From the NCBI GenBank assembly GCA_021414085.1, contig JAIOPC010000016.1, forward strand, positions 1 to 59,645: a stretch of DNA of 59,645 bases, read 5' to 3'. Positions within the stretch are counted from its first letter, which is position 1; every line of letters starts with the position of its first letter. The position numbers and the translations under genes were made by a program. The notes under the pieces were generated by a model. It made no database searches, was not told where the DNA came from, and saw only the letters and a program-made list of their open reading frames with translations. Positions 51,743 through 59,645 of this stretch are shown in pieces. Source of the DNA: Actinomycetes bacterium. Its GTDB lineage: Bacteria; Actinomycetota; Acidimicrobiia; Acidimicrobiales; Ilumatobacteraceae.

Positions 51743-52893
51743 GCCGCCTGGTCTTCTCACGCAAGCCAGCGCGTTTCGCACTCGCCCGGGTCGCCGGGTC
51801 GATCATGCCTGGCGCGGGCGCCTCCTTTGGCCCGCTTGCCATCGAACCCGACGAGGAACTTCCGCTGCCAACACCAGAGTGGGTGCGCTTGAAGCCGCGT
51901 CTCGCTGGTATCTGTGGCAGCGACCTGGCGATGATCGACGGCACGGCCTCGGCCTACTTCGACCCGCTGGTCAGCTACCCCTTCACACCCGGTCACGAAG
52001 TCGTCGCGGATGTCGTCAATCCTGATGGCACCGCCGGGCGTCGCGTCGCCCTAGTGCCGGTGCTGTCGTGCATCACGCGCGGCATCGACCCGGTGTGTCC
52101 GGCTTGCGCGACCGGACAGATCAACTTGTGTGAGCGCGTCGCCTTCGGCCACCTTGAACCAGGACTGCAAACCGGATTCTGCAGCGACACCGGCGGTGGC
52201 TGGAGCAACGAGATGATCGCGCACCCCAGCCAACTCATCGATGTGCCAGCCGATCTGAGCGATGAAGCGGCCGTCCTTATCGAGCCGACTGCGTGCGCCG
52301 CGCACGCGGCTGCTCGATATACCGGCGACGAAACCGTGATCCTCGGCGCCGGCACGCTGGGCCTGCTCACACTCGCAGCCATCACCGCCCGCAACAACGA
52401 CCGGCGCGGACCGATCGTTGTCACCGCCCGCTATGCGGAGCAGAAGCGTCTAGCGAAACAGCTCGGCGCCGATGTCGTGTGCACCAGCGACGAACTGCCA
52501 CGCTGGGTCCGTAGCGCGAGCAAATCGCTGATGGTCGGAGATCAGCTCACGTGCGGCGCGCGACATGTCATCGATTGCGTGGGCAGCACCGAATCGATGC
52601 AACAGGCGTTGCAGGTCGTGGCGCCCGGCGGCGACGTACAACTCGTCGGCATGCCCAGCAATGTGTCGCTGGAGCTCACGTCGCTGTGGCATCGGGAAGT
52701 CGCGATTCGCGGTTGCTACGCCTATTCGCACGCCGACTTCCACGCCGCGATCGAAATCATCCGACACCACGATCTTGCACGCATGCTGTCGGCGACCTAC
52801 TCCCTCAGTGATTACACCGATGCCATCGCGCACGCCGCATCTGCCGGCCGCCGCGGCGCAGTCAAGATTGCGTTCGATATGAGAGGTAAATAG
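51739..52893 (+). CDS. Zinc-dependent medium-chain alcohol dehydrogenase
   Basis: The 384-residue MDR enzyme has catalytic-zinc motifs GICGSD and TPGHEVVADV. A structural-zinc cysteine cluster is seen in LSCITRG-DPVCPACATGQINLCERV, and the NAD loop is ETVILGAGTLGLLTLAAI. The ATG lies in the stop of the fused reductase (ATGA). Its place suggests it interconverts an alcohol and aldehyde or ketone of the same pathway as the acyl reductase. The first 25 residues are longer than in simple ADHs. Confidence 0.87.
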   Translation: MSRLVFSRKPARFALARVAGSIMPGAGASFGPLAIEPDEELPLPTPEWVRLKPRLAGICGSDLAMIDGTASAYFDPLVSYPFTPGHEVVADVVNPDGTAGRRVALVPVLSCITRGIDPVCPACATGQINLCERVAFGHLEPGLQTGFCSDTGGGWSNEMIAHPSQLIDVPADLSDEAAVLIEPTACAAHAAARYTGDETVILGAGTLGLLTLAAITARNNDRRGPIVVTARYAEQKRLAKQLGADVVCTSDELPRWVRSASKSLMVGDQLTCGARHVIDCVGSTESMQQALQVVAPGGDVQLVGMPSNVSLELTSLWHREVAIRGCYAYSHADFHAAIEIIRHHDLARMLSATYSLSDYTDAIAHAASAGRRGAVKIAFDMRGK

Positions 52894-52895
52894 CC

Positions 52896-54485
52896 ATGCC
52901 CCGTCCCGGTTTCGTACTCGAGGTCGATCGCTCGACGCCGCCAATCATGTTTTGGCGGGGCGAGAACTTCAGCCTGGAGAAACTACCTGCAGGCCGCAGC
53001 CGTGTCATCTATCCGCCGGAGCCCTTGGAAGCGCTCAGCGACATCGATGGAGCGATCCGCAATGCGCTGCTGCACCCAATCGATCAAGATCCGCTGGCTT
53101 CGCAAATGTTCCCGGGCATGAAGCTGACCATCGCGTTCGACGATGTCAGCCTGCCGCTACCCAAGATGCGACGCCCCGACGTGCGCCAGCGCGTCATCGA
53201 GGCCGTGCTCGACACTGCGGCCCAAGCAGGAGTCGACGATGTGCACATCATTGCTGCCCTTGGTCTGCATCGACGCATGCACGAATACGAACTGCGTCAT
53301 GCACTCGGCGATCGCGTCTACGACGCGTTCCACGGTCGCGGGATGCTGTATCAGCACGACGCCGAAGATCACGACAATCTCTCCGTGATCGGAACAACCG
53401 ATCACGGCGAAGTGCTGGAGATCAACAAGCGGGCAGCCGATAGCGACCTTGTTGTCTACGTCAACATCAACTCGGTGGCGATGGATGGTGGGTGGAAGAG
53501 CATCACTACGGGTCTTGCCTCATACCGCTGCCTGAGCTTTCACCACAATCCCGAGACGTTGGAGAACACCAAGAGCCTGATGGGTCATCGCCACCAGAGC
53601 GCGCTACACACCAGCGTGTGGCGCCTTGGGCAGGTCCTGAAGGATCACGGTCCCAAGATCTTCCAGATCGAAACCACGCTCAATACCGACATGTTCCCGT
53701 CGCCGTTCGAGTTCATCAACAAACGCGAGTGGGAATGGACTGCGAAGGATCGCGCCACATTCCTCGGCACGACCAAGTCGTTGAACCGCACGCCGATCAA
53801 GCTCGCACGCAAGATCTTCCACGGCATGGAAGGTCCGCACCAGATGACGAGCGTGCAAGCCGGCGAAACCGAAGCTGTGCACAAACTCACACTCGAACAC
53901 GTGCATCGTCAGCAACTGATGGAAGTCACGGGCCAGACCGACATCCTCACGCTCGGCATCCCGTTTGTGTGCCCCTATAACCCCGACGGTGTCATGAACC
54001 CGATTCTGGTGATGTGCATGGGGCTCGGCTACCTGTTCAACATGTACCGCAACAAGCCGTTGGTGCGTGAAGGCGGCGTCGTCATCATGACGCACCCCTG
54101 CTACCGCGACTTCAACCCGGTGCATCACCCGAGTTACATCGACTTCTTCGAGCAAGTGCTCTCCGACACCACCAGCCCAGCGGAGATGTCGCGCAAATGG
54201 GAGAAGCAGTACGCCGAGGACGAGTGGTACAAGCACCTCTATCGCACCGGCAACGCCTATCACGGCGTGCATCCGTTCTACGCCTGGTACTGGGGCGCAC
54301 ACGGCCTGCAACACGCGGGCAAGGTGATCATCGTTGGCGGCGACCCGCCGACCGTTCGTCGCCTCGGCTTCACACCGGCCAGCACGATGGACGATGCCTT
54401 CGAGATCGCCAGCGATGTCGTCGGCCGCTCGCCAACGATCACGCATCTGCACGTGCCGGCTCTGCTCATTGCGGACGTGCAGTGA
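52896..54485 (+). CDS. LarA-like (DUF2088) nickel-pincer-nucleotide enzyme homolog
   Basis: The 529-residue protein resembles lactate racemase LarA. FDDVSLPLP (81-89) corresponds to the substrate-site loop. ALGLHRRMHEYELRHALG has His125, and GGWKSITTGLASY has Lys201 with His217 following. The spacings His125-Lys201 (76) and Lys201-His217 (16) equal those of His108, Lys184 and His200 in the characterised LarA. The position equal to His174 is not histidine (Ile191). It should act as a racemase or epimerase on a 2-hydroxy acid-like group. It starts two bases after the dehydrogenase gene. Confidence 0.78.
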   Translation: MPRPGFVLEVDRSTPPIMFWRGENFSLEKLPAGRSRVIYPPEPLEALSDIDGAIRNALLHPIDQDPLASQMFPGMKLTIAFDDVSLPLPKMRRPDVRQRVIEAVLDTAAQAGVDDVHIIAALGLHRRMHEYELRHALGDRVYDAFHGRGMLYQHDAEDHDNLSVIGTTDHGEVLEINKRAADSDLVVYVNINSVAMDGGWKSITTGLASYRCLSFHHNPETLENTKSLMGHRHQSALHTSVWRLGQVLKDHGPKIFQIETTLNTDMFPSPFEFINKREWEWTAKDRATFLGTTKSLNRTPIKLARKIFHGMEGPHQMTSVQAGETEAVHKLTLEHVHRQQLMEVTGQTDILTLGIPFVCPYNPDGVMNPILVMCMGLGYLFNMYRNKPLVREGGVVIMTHPCYRDFNPVHHPSYIDFFEQVLSDTTSPAEMSRKWEKQYAEDEWYKHLYRTGNAYHGVHPFYAWYWGAHGLQHAGKVIIVGGDPPTVRRLGFTPASTMDDAFEIASDVVGRSPTITHLHVPALLIADVQ

Positions 54486-55507
54486 AGAATTCGGCACCCA
54501 CTCGGCTGCACTCGCTCGGCCAACTGCGCCGTGTCGTCAAGGTTGGCGATGCTGCGAGCGGTGCTGTGCGCACCGCACTGCGACCAATTCGCGCGCTTGG
54601 TTTCCCATACCGCAAGCCCATGGTGCCCAAGGGTGTCGTCGTGCCCGCCGATCCGAGCAAGCTGGGCGCGAACTTCGAAACCGGTTGGGCGCGTTCATCA
54701 GCTGCGAAGGCCGCCCGTGCCGTGGTTACCAACGGTCCTATGCGCGCGTTCGTGAAGGTTGTTGCGAGCCCCCAGGTGGTCGGCCTTGATCGGCTCGCCG
54801 ATTTGCAACGACTTGAGGAAACGCCGCCCGTCATCTTTGCCCCCAACCACCACAGTCACGTCGACACGCCGCTGATCATCACAGTCGTGCCCGAGCCGTG
54901 GCGTTCGACGCTTGTCGTCGCTGCCGCCGCCGACTACTTCTTCGACAAGCGCGGGAAGGGCGTGCTGGCTGCGCTCACGCTCAACGCGTTCCCAATCGAT
55001 CGCGAAGTCACCAGTCGCAAGAGCAGCGACGAACTACGCCGGCTCATCGAGGACGGTTGGAGCGTTGTGATCTATCCCGAGGGCGGGCGTTCACCCGATG
55101 GCTGGGGCCAAGAGTTCAAGGGCGGTGCCGCGTACCTTGCTAATCGCACAGGTGCCGCAGTCGTGCCGGTGTTCATCGATGGCACCGGCAGCATCTACGG
55201 CAAGGGCATGAAGCGACTGAAGCGTGGAACCACCAAGGTGATTTTCGGCACCCCGCTCTCGCCGATCGAGGGCGAATCGACGCGTCGCTTCAACGCGCGT
55301 ATCGAGGCCGCGGTCGCCGCGCTCGGCGACGAGGCCTTGACCGACTTCTGGACCTCGCGGCAACGCGCCGCGCAGGGCAAGAGCACCAAGCTCACCGGCC
55401 CTGAGTACAACGGGTGGCGCCGGCAATGGGCGTTGGCGGATCATCGCAAGCTTGGGCGAGCGGGTGTGCGCCGACGCCAAACTCGCCGCTGGCCTGATCT
55501 GGGCTAA
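54482..55507 (+). CDS. PlsC-type 1-acylglycerol-phosphate acyltransferase
   Basis: The 341-residue protein has acyltransferase block I NHHSHVD, a substrate-binding block with NAFPIDRE, and block III YPEGGRSPDG; it also shows VPVFIDGTGSIYGKG. It transfers an acyl chain from a thioester to a hydroxyl, classically of lysophosphatidate. The GTG start overlaps the LarA-like stop by three bases, making it the fourth gene of the operon. With the acyl reductase it points to a lipid product. Confidence 0.87.
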   Translation: MKNSAPTRLHSLGQLRRVVKVGDAASGAVRTALRPIRALGFPYRKPMVPKGVVVPADPSKLGANFETGWARSSAAKAARAVVTNGPMRAFVKVVASPQVVGLDRLADLQRLEETPPVIFAPNHHSHVDTPLIITVVPEPWRSTLVVAAAADYFFDKRGKGVLAALTLNAFPIDREVTSRKSSDELRRLIEDGWSVVIYPEGGRSPDGWGQEFKGGAAYLANRTGAAVVPVFIDGTGSIYGKGMKRLKRGTTKVIFGTPLSPIEGESTRRFNARIEAAVAALGDEALTDFWTSRQRAAQGKSTKLTGPEYNGWRRQWALADHRKLGRAGVRRRQTRRWPDLG

Positions 55508-55529
55508 CCGAACGGCGAACGCGTCGGAA

Positions 55530-56126
55530 TCAGCCCGAAGAAGCGTCTTCAGCGCACGGAATCTTGATCTTGGTGCCAACAATGAAGCCGCCGTACCCGT
55601 TGGTGTCTTCGTTGGCGGCATCCAGTGCCTTCACCGTGACGTGAAACTTGTCGGCGACGACCTTCGGGAAGTCGCCGGGCAACAGCGTGTAGTCGCCGCA
55701 GATCTCAGTGACGACCGGCGGCACCGTATCGCCCGTCTCAGTGCCGGTCGAAGGAATCGTCGCGCCAACCGGAATCTTGATCTTGAGCCCGACGAAGAAG
55801 ATGTCGTAGCCGGATGTCCCAGCGTTGACTTCGTTGAGTTCCTGCAGCGAGATTCCCCATGCACTGGCCACCGATGTTGGGTTGTCGCCGGCCTTCAGTT
55901 CGTACTCTTGAATCGTCGTTGTCTTGTCGCCGGGCACCGGAGGCAGCGTCGACTCTGGGATGGTGGGCTCCGTCACCGGCACGGTAGGAATCGTGGCCCA
56001 GTTGGTTGTGCCCAGGTTCACAACGGTGGCACCCGATTGCGTACCCGACGCGGTGCCGCAGGCGGACAGCAGGACGACCGCGCCGCCCGCAAGCACGCGG
56101 AATGGGGTGATCAATCGCCGTTTCAT
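55530..56126 (-). CDS. LysM-domain lipoprotein
   Basis: The 198-residue protein has a signal with LLSACG (lipidated cysteine near 23) and a threonine/proline-rich linker (about 30-70). Two LysM repeats follow: YELKAGDNPTSVASAWGIS to VGLKIKIP, and YTLLPGDFPKVVADKFHVT to VGTKIKIP. It should be anchored outside the membrane and bind peptidoglycan. TAGAAT ends eight bases before ATG 56126. It is convergent with the acyltransferase gene. Confidence 0.85.
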   Translation of the reverse strand: MKRRLITPFRVLAGGAVVLLSACGTASGTQSGATVVNLGTTNWATIPTVPVTEPTIPESTLPPVPGDKTTTIQEYELKAGDNPTSVASAWGISLQELNEVNAGTSGYDIFFVGLKIKIPVGATIPSTGTETGDTVPPVVTEICGDYTLLPGDFPKVVADKFHVTVKALDAANEDTNGYGGFIVGTKIKIPCAEDASSG

Positions 56127-56186
56127 CAACCCACATTCTACGACACCCCCTCACGTAAGTGGCGGCGGGTCGTTCGCAACGGACGG

Positions 56187-57596
56187 CTACAGCAGCGGTC
56201 GCGCGCTGGGCGCTATCGGCGTGGGCAACCTTGTGTCGCCCATCAACCAGTTGTCCACTCCCGCAGCACACGAGCGACCTTCGGCGATCGCCCACACGAT
56301 CAGGCTCTGACCGCGACCCATGTCGCCGGCAACGAACACCCCCGGAATCGACGACATGTACTGATCGTCACGGGCCACGTTGCCACGCTCGTCGTAACGC
56401 ACACCGAGCTGATCGAGCCATGCACCCTTCTCTGGCCCGACAAACCCGAGCGCCAGAAACACAACATCGGCCGGAAGCTCGCGCTCGCTGCCTGCCACCT
56501 TCTGGAAGCGCCCGTCGACCAGCGTGACCTCGTGCACAAGCAATGCACGAACGCGCCCGGCACGGTCGTCAACGAAGCGCTCGGTGTTGACGCTGTAAAG
56601 GCGATCGCCACCTTCCTCGTGTGCGGAAGTCACCTTGAACACCATCGCGAATTGTGGCCAAGGATTGCCACGCGCACGGCTGACCGGCGGCTGCGGCATG
56701 ATCTCCAGCTGAGTCACCGATGCAGCACCCTGGCGGTGCGCCGTTCCGAGACAGTCGGCACCGGTATCACCGCCACCAATGATGACAACGTGCATGCCAT
56801 TGACATCGATGGGCGACGACGCCAAGTCGCCTTGCTGCACGCGGTTGGCAAGCGGCAAGTACTCCATCGCTTGATGTATGCCCGCCAACTCGCGGCCGGG
56901 CACCGGCAGGTCTCGCCACGCGGTCGCGCCGCAGGCCAGCACGACGGCGTCGTAGGTGGCGAGCAGCACATCGATGTCGATCAGTGTTCCGACGGCGGCA
57001 TTGGTACGGAACTCCGTACCTTCAGCAACCATCTGCTCGATCCGACGATCGACGTGGTGCTTCTCAATCTTGAACTCGGGAATGCCGTACCGAAGCAGCC
57101 CGCCAATGCGATCAGCCCGTTCAAGCACCACTACGTCGTGACCAGCGCGGGTGAGTTGCTGCGCCGCTGCCAATCCTGCAGGCCCGCTGCCAACCACGAC
57201 GATTCGCTTGCCGGTCATCACCGCAGGCCGTTGCGGCGAAATCCATCCTTCATCCCACGCCCGATCGATGATGGATACCTCGACCTGCTTGATCGCGACA
57301 GGGATGTTGCTAATGCCGACCACGCAAGCCGACTCACACGGCGCAGGGCACAGGCGGCCCGTGAACTCGGGGAAGTTGTTGGTGGCGTGCAGTCGATCGA
57401 TGGCATCGCGCCAATGGTCGCGGTGGACGAGATCGTTCCAATCAGGAATCAGATTGCCCAGCGGGCAGCCGTTGTTGCAGAACGGGATGCCGCAGTCCAT
57501 ACAGCGACCGGCTTCGTGCGCGACCTGCGCACTGTCGTTGGCCTCGTAAACCTCGCGCCAATCCTTCAGGCGCACGAGGACAGGGCGCGCCGTCAT
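56187..57596 (-). CDS. gltD: Glutamate synthase small subunit
   Basis: The 469-residue protein delivers NADPH electrons to GltB. Cysteine motifs for two 4Fe-4S clusters are in [19 protein letters not shown] and [12 protein letters not shown]. The FAD loop is [16 protein letters not shown] and the NADPH loop [15 protein letters not shown]. The end [19 protein letters not shown] is typical. Its ATG overlaps the gltB stop (ATGA). Confidence 0.96.
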   Translation of the reverse strand: MTARPVLVRLKDWREVYEANDSAQVAHEAGRCMDCGIPFCNNGCPLGNLIPDWNDLVHRDHWRDAIDRLHATNNFPEFTGRLCPAPCESACVVGISNIPVAIKQVEVSIIDRAWDEGWISPQRPAVMTGKRIVVVGSGPAGLAAAQQLTRAGHDVVVLERADRIGGLLRYGIPEFKIEKHHVDRRIEQMVAEGTEFRTNAAVGTLIDIDVLLATYDAVVLACGATAWRDLPVPGRELAGIHQAMEYLPLANRVQQGDLASSPIDVNGMHVVIIGGGDTGADCLGTAHRQGAASVTQLEIMPQPPVSRARGNPWPQFAMVFKVTSAHEEGGDRLYSVNTERFVDDRAGRVRALLVHEVTLVDGRFQKVAGSERELPADVVFLALGFVGPEKGAWLDQLGVRYDERGNVARDDQYMSSIPGVFVAGDMGRGQSLIVWAIAEGRSCAAGVDNWLMGDTRLPTPIAPSARPLL

Positions 57597-59645
57597 CGCC
57601 TGCTCGATTCCATGACACGGTCGAGGGTCTCAGCTTCATCGAGACCTTCCAGCTCCGCTTGCGCCCGAACGTCGATCACGCGTTGGTAGTCGGTGGGCAT
57701 CACCTTGCGGAACTGCTGCGCCGCGGACGGCCACTCCGCGACGATCGTGGCGGCAACTGGAGATCCAGTTAGCGCAACATGGCGTTGCAGCAAGTCAACG
57801 AGAAACGCAGCGTCCACATCGGACAACGGCTGCAGCTGCACCATCTCGGTGTTCAGGTCGGCCCCGAAGACCTCAGTCGGGTCGTAGACGTACGCGATCC
57901 CACCACTCATACCGGCGCCGAAGTTGCGCCCTGTCGGCCCGAGCACCACCACTCGCCCACCGGTCATGTATTCACAGCCATGGTCGCCGATCCCTTCGAC
58001 GACTGCGGTTGCCCCCGAGTTGCGCACGCAAAACCGTTCACCCACGATGCCGCGGATGAAGAGCTCGCCACTGGTCGCGCCATAGGCGATGACGTTGCCC
58101 GCGATCACATTGGTCTCGGCAGCGAAAGATGCACGCCGATCGGGCCGAATCACCAGCCGGCCACCCGAAAGTCCCTTGCCGACGTAGTCGTTCGCATCGC
58201 CTTCGAGCATCATCGTCACCCCACTGGGCACGAACGCGCCAAAGCTCTGCCCGGCGGCACCTGTGAAGCGCAGCGAGATCGTGTCCGATGGCAAGCCCGA
58301 GCCGCCGTGGACCCGTGTGATTGCCGAACCGAGCATGGTGCCGACGGAGCGATGCACGTTTCGAATCGGCAGCTCCAGCGACACCGTTTCGCCACGCTCG
58401 ATCGCAGGTTCGCAGGCAACGAGCAGCTGCTGATCGAGCGCCTCGACGAGCGCGTGATCCTGCGCAACCGATTGATGCAGCGTCTGCCCGTAGGGATTCG
58501 CCGGCGTCGCGAGTAGCGGGCTGATGTCCAGTCCGCCGAGCTTCCAATGATCGATTGCTGACCGAGTGTCGAGCGCATCGACGCAGCCGATCATTTCGCT
58601 CATCGTTCGGAATCCGAGCGCGGCCATGTGCTCGCGCACTTCCTGAGCGATGAATTCCATGAAGTTGACCACGAATTCGGGCTTACCGGTGAAGTGCTTA
58701 CGCAACGCAGGGTTCTGGGTCGCGACACCAACCGGACACGTGTCGAGGTGGCACACGCGCATCATCACGCATCCGCTGACCACCAGTGGTGCCGTTGCGA
58801 AGCCGAACTCCTCGGCACCGAGCAGCGCCGCGATCACCACATCGCGGCCGGTCTTCAATTGGCCGTCGGCCTGCACGACAATGCGATCGCGCAAACCGTT
58901 CAACAACAGCGTGTGCTGCACCTCGGCGACACCCAGTTCCCACGGGCCGCCGGCATGCTTCAGTGAGGTGAGCGGAGCAGCACCGGTGCCGCCGTCGTGA
59001 CCGCTGATGAGTACGACATCGGCCTTGGCCTTACACACCCCAGCGGCAACGGTGCCGACACCGACCTCGCTGACCAACTTGACGTGCACCCGGGCGGCAG
59101 GGTTCGCGTTCTTCAGGTCGTGGATCAGTTGCTTGAGATCCTCGATCGAGTAGATGTCGTGGTGTGGCGGAGGGCTAATCAACCCGACGCCCGGCGTGCT
59201 GTTGCGGGTGCTCGCGATCCACGGGTACACCTTGTGCGCCGGCAACTGGCCGCCCTCACCGGGCTTGGCCCCCTGAGCCATCTTGATCTGCAAATCGTCG
59301 GCGTTGACGAGGTACTCGCTGGTCACACCGAAGCGGCCGCTGGCCACCTGCTTGATGGACGAGTTCTTGCTGTCGCCCGAAGGATCCAGCTGATACCGCA
59401 CCGGATCCTCGCCGCCCTCGCCGGTGTTGCTGCGGCCGCCGAGCCGGTTCATGGCGATGGCGAGCGTCTCGTGGGCCTCCTTCGAGATCGACCCGTACGA
59501 CATCGCGCCGGTGGCGAACCGCTTCACGATCTCCTTGGCCGGCTCCACTTCCTCGAGCGGAATGGCCCCGCGACCGTCCGAAGACTCCTCGGACCAGTTG
59601 AAGTCGAGCAGACCGCGGAGCGTGAGCAGCTTCGTCTGCTGCTCG
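57593..59645 (-). CDS. gltB: Glutamate synthase large subunit, C-terminal part
   Basis: About 684 codons are visible; the 5' part, including the glutaminase domain, lies beyond the right edge. The FMN-barrel domain shows [44 protein letters not shown], and the 3Fe-4S cysteines in [17 protein letters not shown]. The C-terminal beta-helix has [11 protein letters not shown] and GVAY-like GGIAYVYD. GltBS converts 2-oxoglutarate and glutamine to two glutamates. It is translationally coupled to gltD. Confidence 0.96.
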   Translation of the reverse strand, partial: EQQTKLLTLRGLLDFNWSEESSDGRGAIPLEEVEPAKEIVKRFATGAMSYGSISKEAHETLAIAMNRLGGRSNTGEGGEDPVRYQLDPSGDSKNSSIKQVASGRFGVTSEYLVNADDLQIKMAQGAKPGEGGQLPAHKVYPWIASTRNSTPGVGLISPPPHHDIYSIEDLKQLIHDLKNANPAARVHVKLVSEVGVGTVAAGVCKAKADVVLISGHDGGTGAAPLTSLKHAGGPWELGVAEVQHTLLLNGLRDRIVVQADGQLKTGRDVVIAALLGAEEFGFATAPLVVSGCVMMRVCHLDTCPVGVATQNPALRKHFTGKPEFVVNFMEFIAQEVREHMAALGFRTMSEMIGCVDALDTRSAIDHWKLGGLDISPLLATPANPYGQTLHQSVAQDHALVEALDQQLLVACEPAIERGETVSLELPIRNVHRSVGTMLGSAITRVHGGSGLPSDTISLRFTGAAGQSFGAFVPSGVTMMLEGDANDYVGKGLSGGRLVIRPDRRASFAAETNVIAGNVIAYGATSGELFIRGIVGERFCVRNSGATAVVEGIGDHGCEYMTGGRVVVLGPTGRNFGAGMSGGIAYVYDPTEVFGADLNTEMVQLQPLSDVDAAFLVDLLQRHVALTGSPVAATIVAEWPSAAQQFRKVMPTDYQRVIDVRAQAELEGLDEAETLDRVMESSRR

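Noticed and set aside
55452-57689. A 745-codon plus-strand open frame
   Set aside because: It is antisense to the LysM gene and gltD, with no recognisable domain and no start signal.

Overview
The window looks like chromosome from a high-GC actinobacterium. A mycothiol synthase (mshD), an F420-type luciferase-like oxidoreductase, a DUF3499 protein, a septum-formation-domain protein and a split dnaG-rpoD pair all point to Actinobacteria. The gene mix and the sparse Shine-Dalgarno sites are most like class Acidimicrobiia; that class assignment is inference. Coding density is very high: no gene-free stretch exceeds about 300 bases except the tRNA/insertion-element area at the left edge, and many genes overlap by 1-4 bases.

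Left part (1-25 kb). The edge holds the first codons of a transposase and its iterated end repeats next to tRNA-Met and tRNA-Asn. A minus-strand run follows: ppdK, an AIM24-like gene, terC, dnaG and rpoD. After it come housekeeping genes: an M50 protease, ygfZ, trpE, a lone groES-like gene, a homocysteine methyltransferase, an aldo/keto reductase, nth, mshD, an M3 oligopeptidase, rlmN, an M23 peptidase, a lone ABC ATPase and a PGRP-type amidase. A candidate small RNA lies between a small helical ORF and nth.

Middle (24-37 kb). This is a polyamine block: potA, potD, a fused potB-potC permease and a flavin amine oxidase in one minus-strand operon, an Lrp/AsnC regulator divergent from potA, then a gamma-aminobutyraldehyde dehydrogenase and alanine dehydrogenase. 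Together they suggest uptake of putrescine-like amines and oxidation toward GABA. A P450 and an LLM oxidoreductase follow.

Right part (37-59.6 kb). An MFS exporter is followed by murF and ddl, divergent across only 26 bp, and then a complete liv branched-chain amino-acid ABC operon (livGFHMK). A carbamoylase/allantoate-type amidohydrolase and a vapB-vapC-tetR operon come next. Divergent from that operon is a four-gene operon: fatty-acyl-reductase/HAD fusion, zinc alcohol dehydrogenase, LarA-like nickel-pincer enzyme and PlsC acyltransferase. A 12-bp-arm palindrome covers its promoter. This operon is the best candidate for an undescribed pathway, probably a lipid. The window ends in gltD and the 3' part of gltB.

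A window-wide signal is a TAnnnT-type -10 hexamer placed 5-9 bases before the start codon of about twenty first-in-operon genes. This implies leaderless mRNAs as the default here, and I used it to choose several starts.
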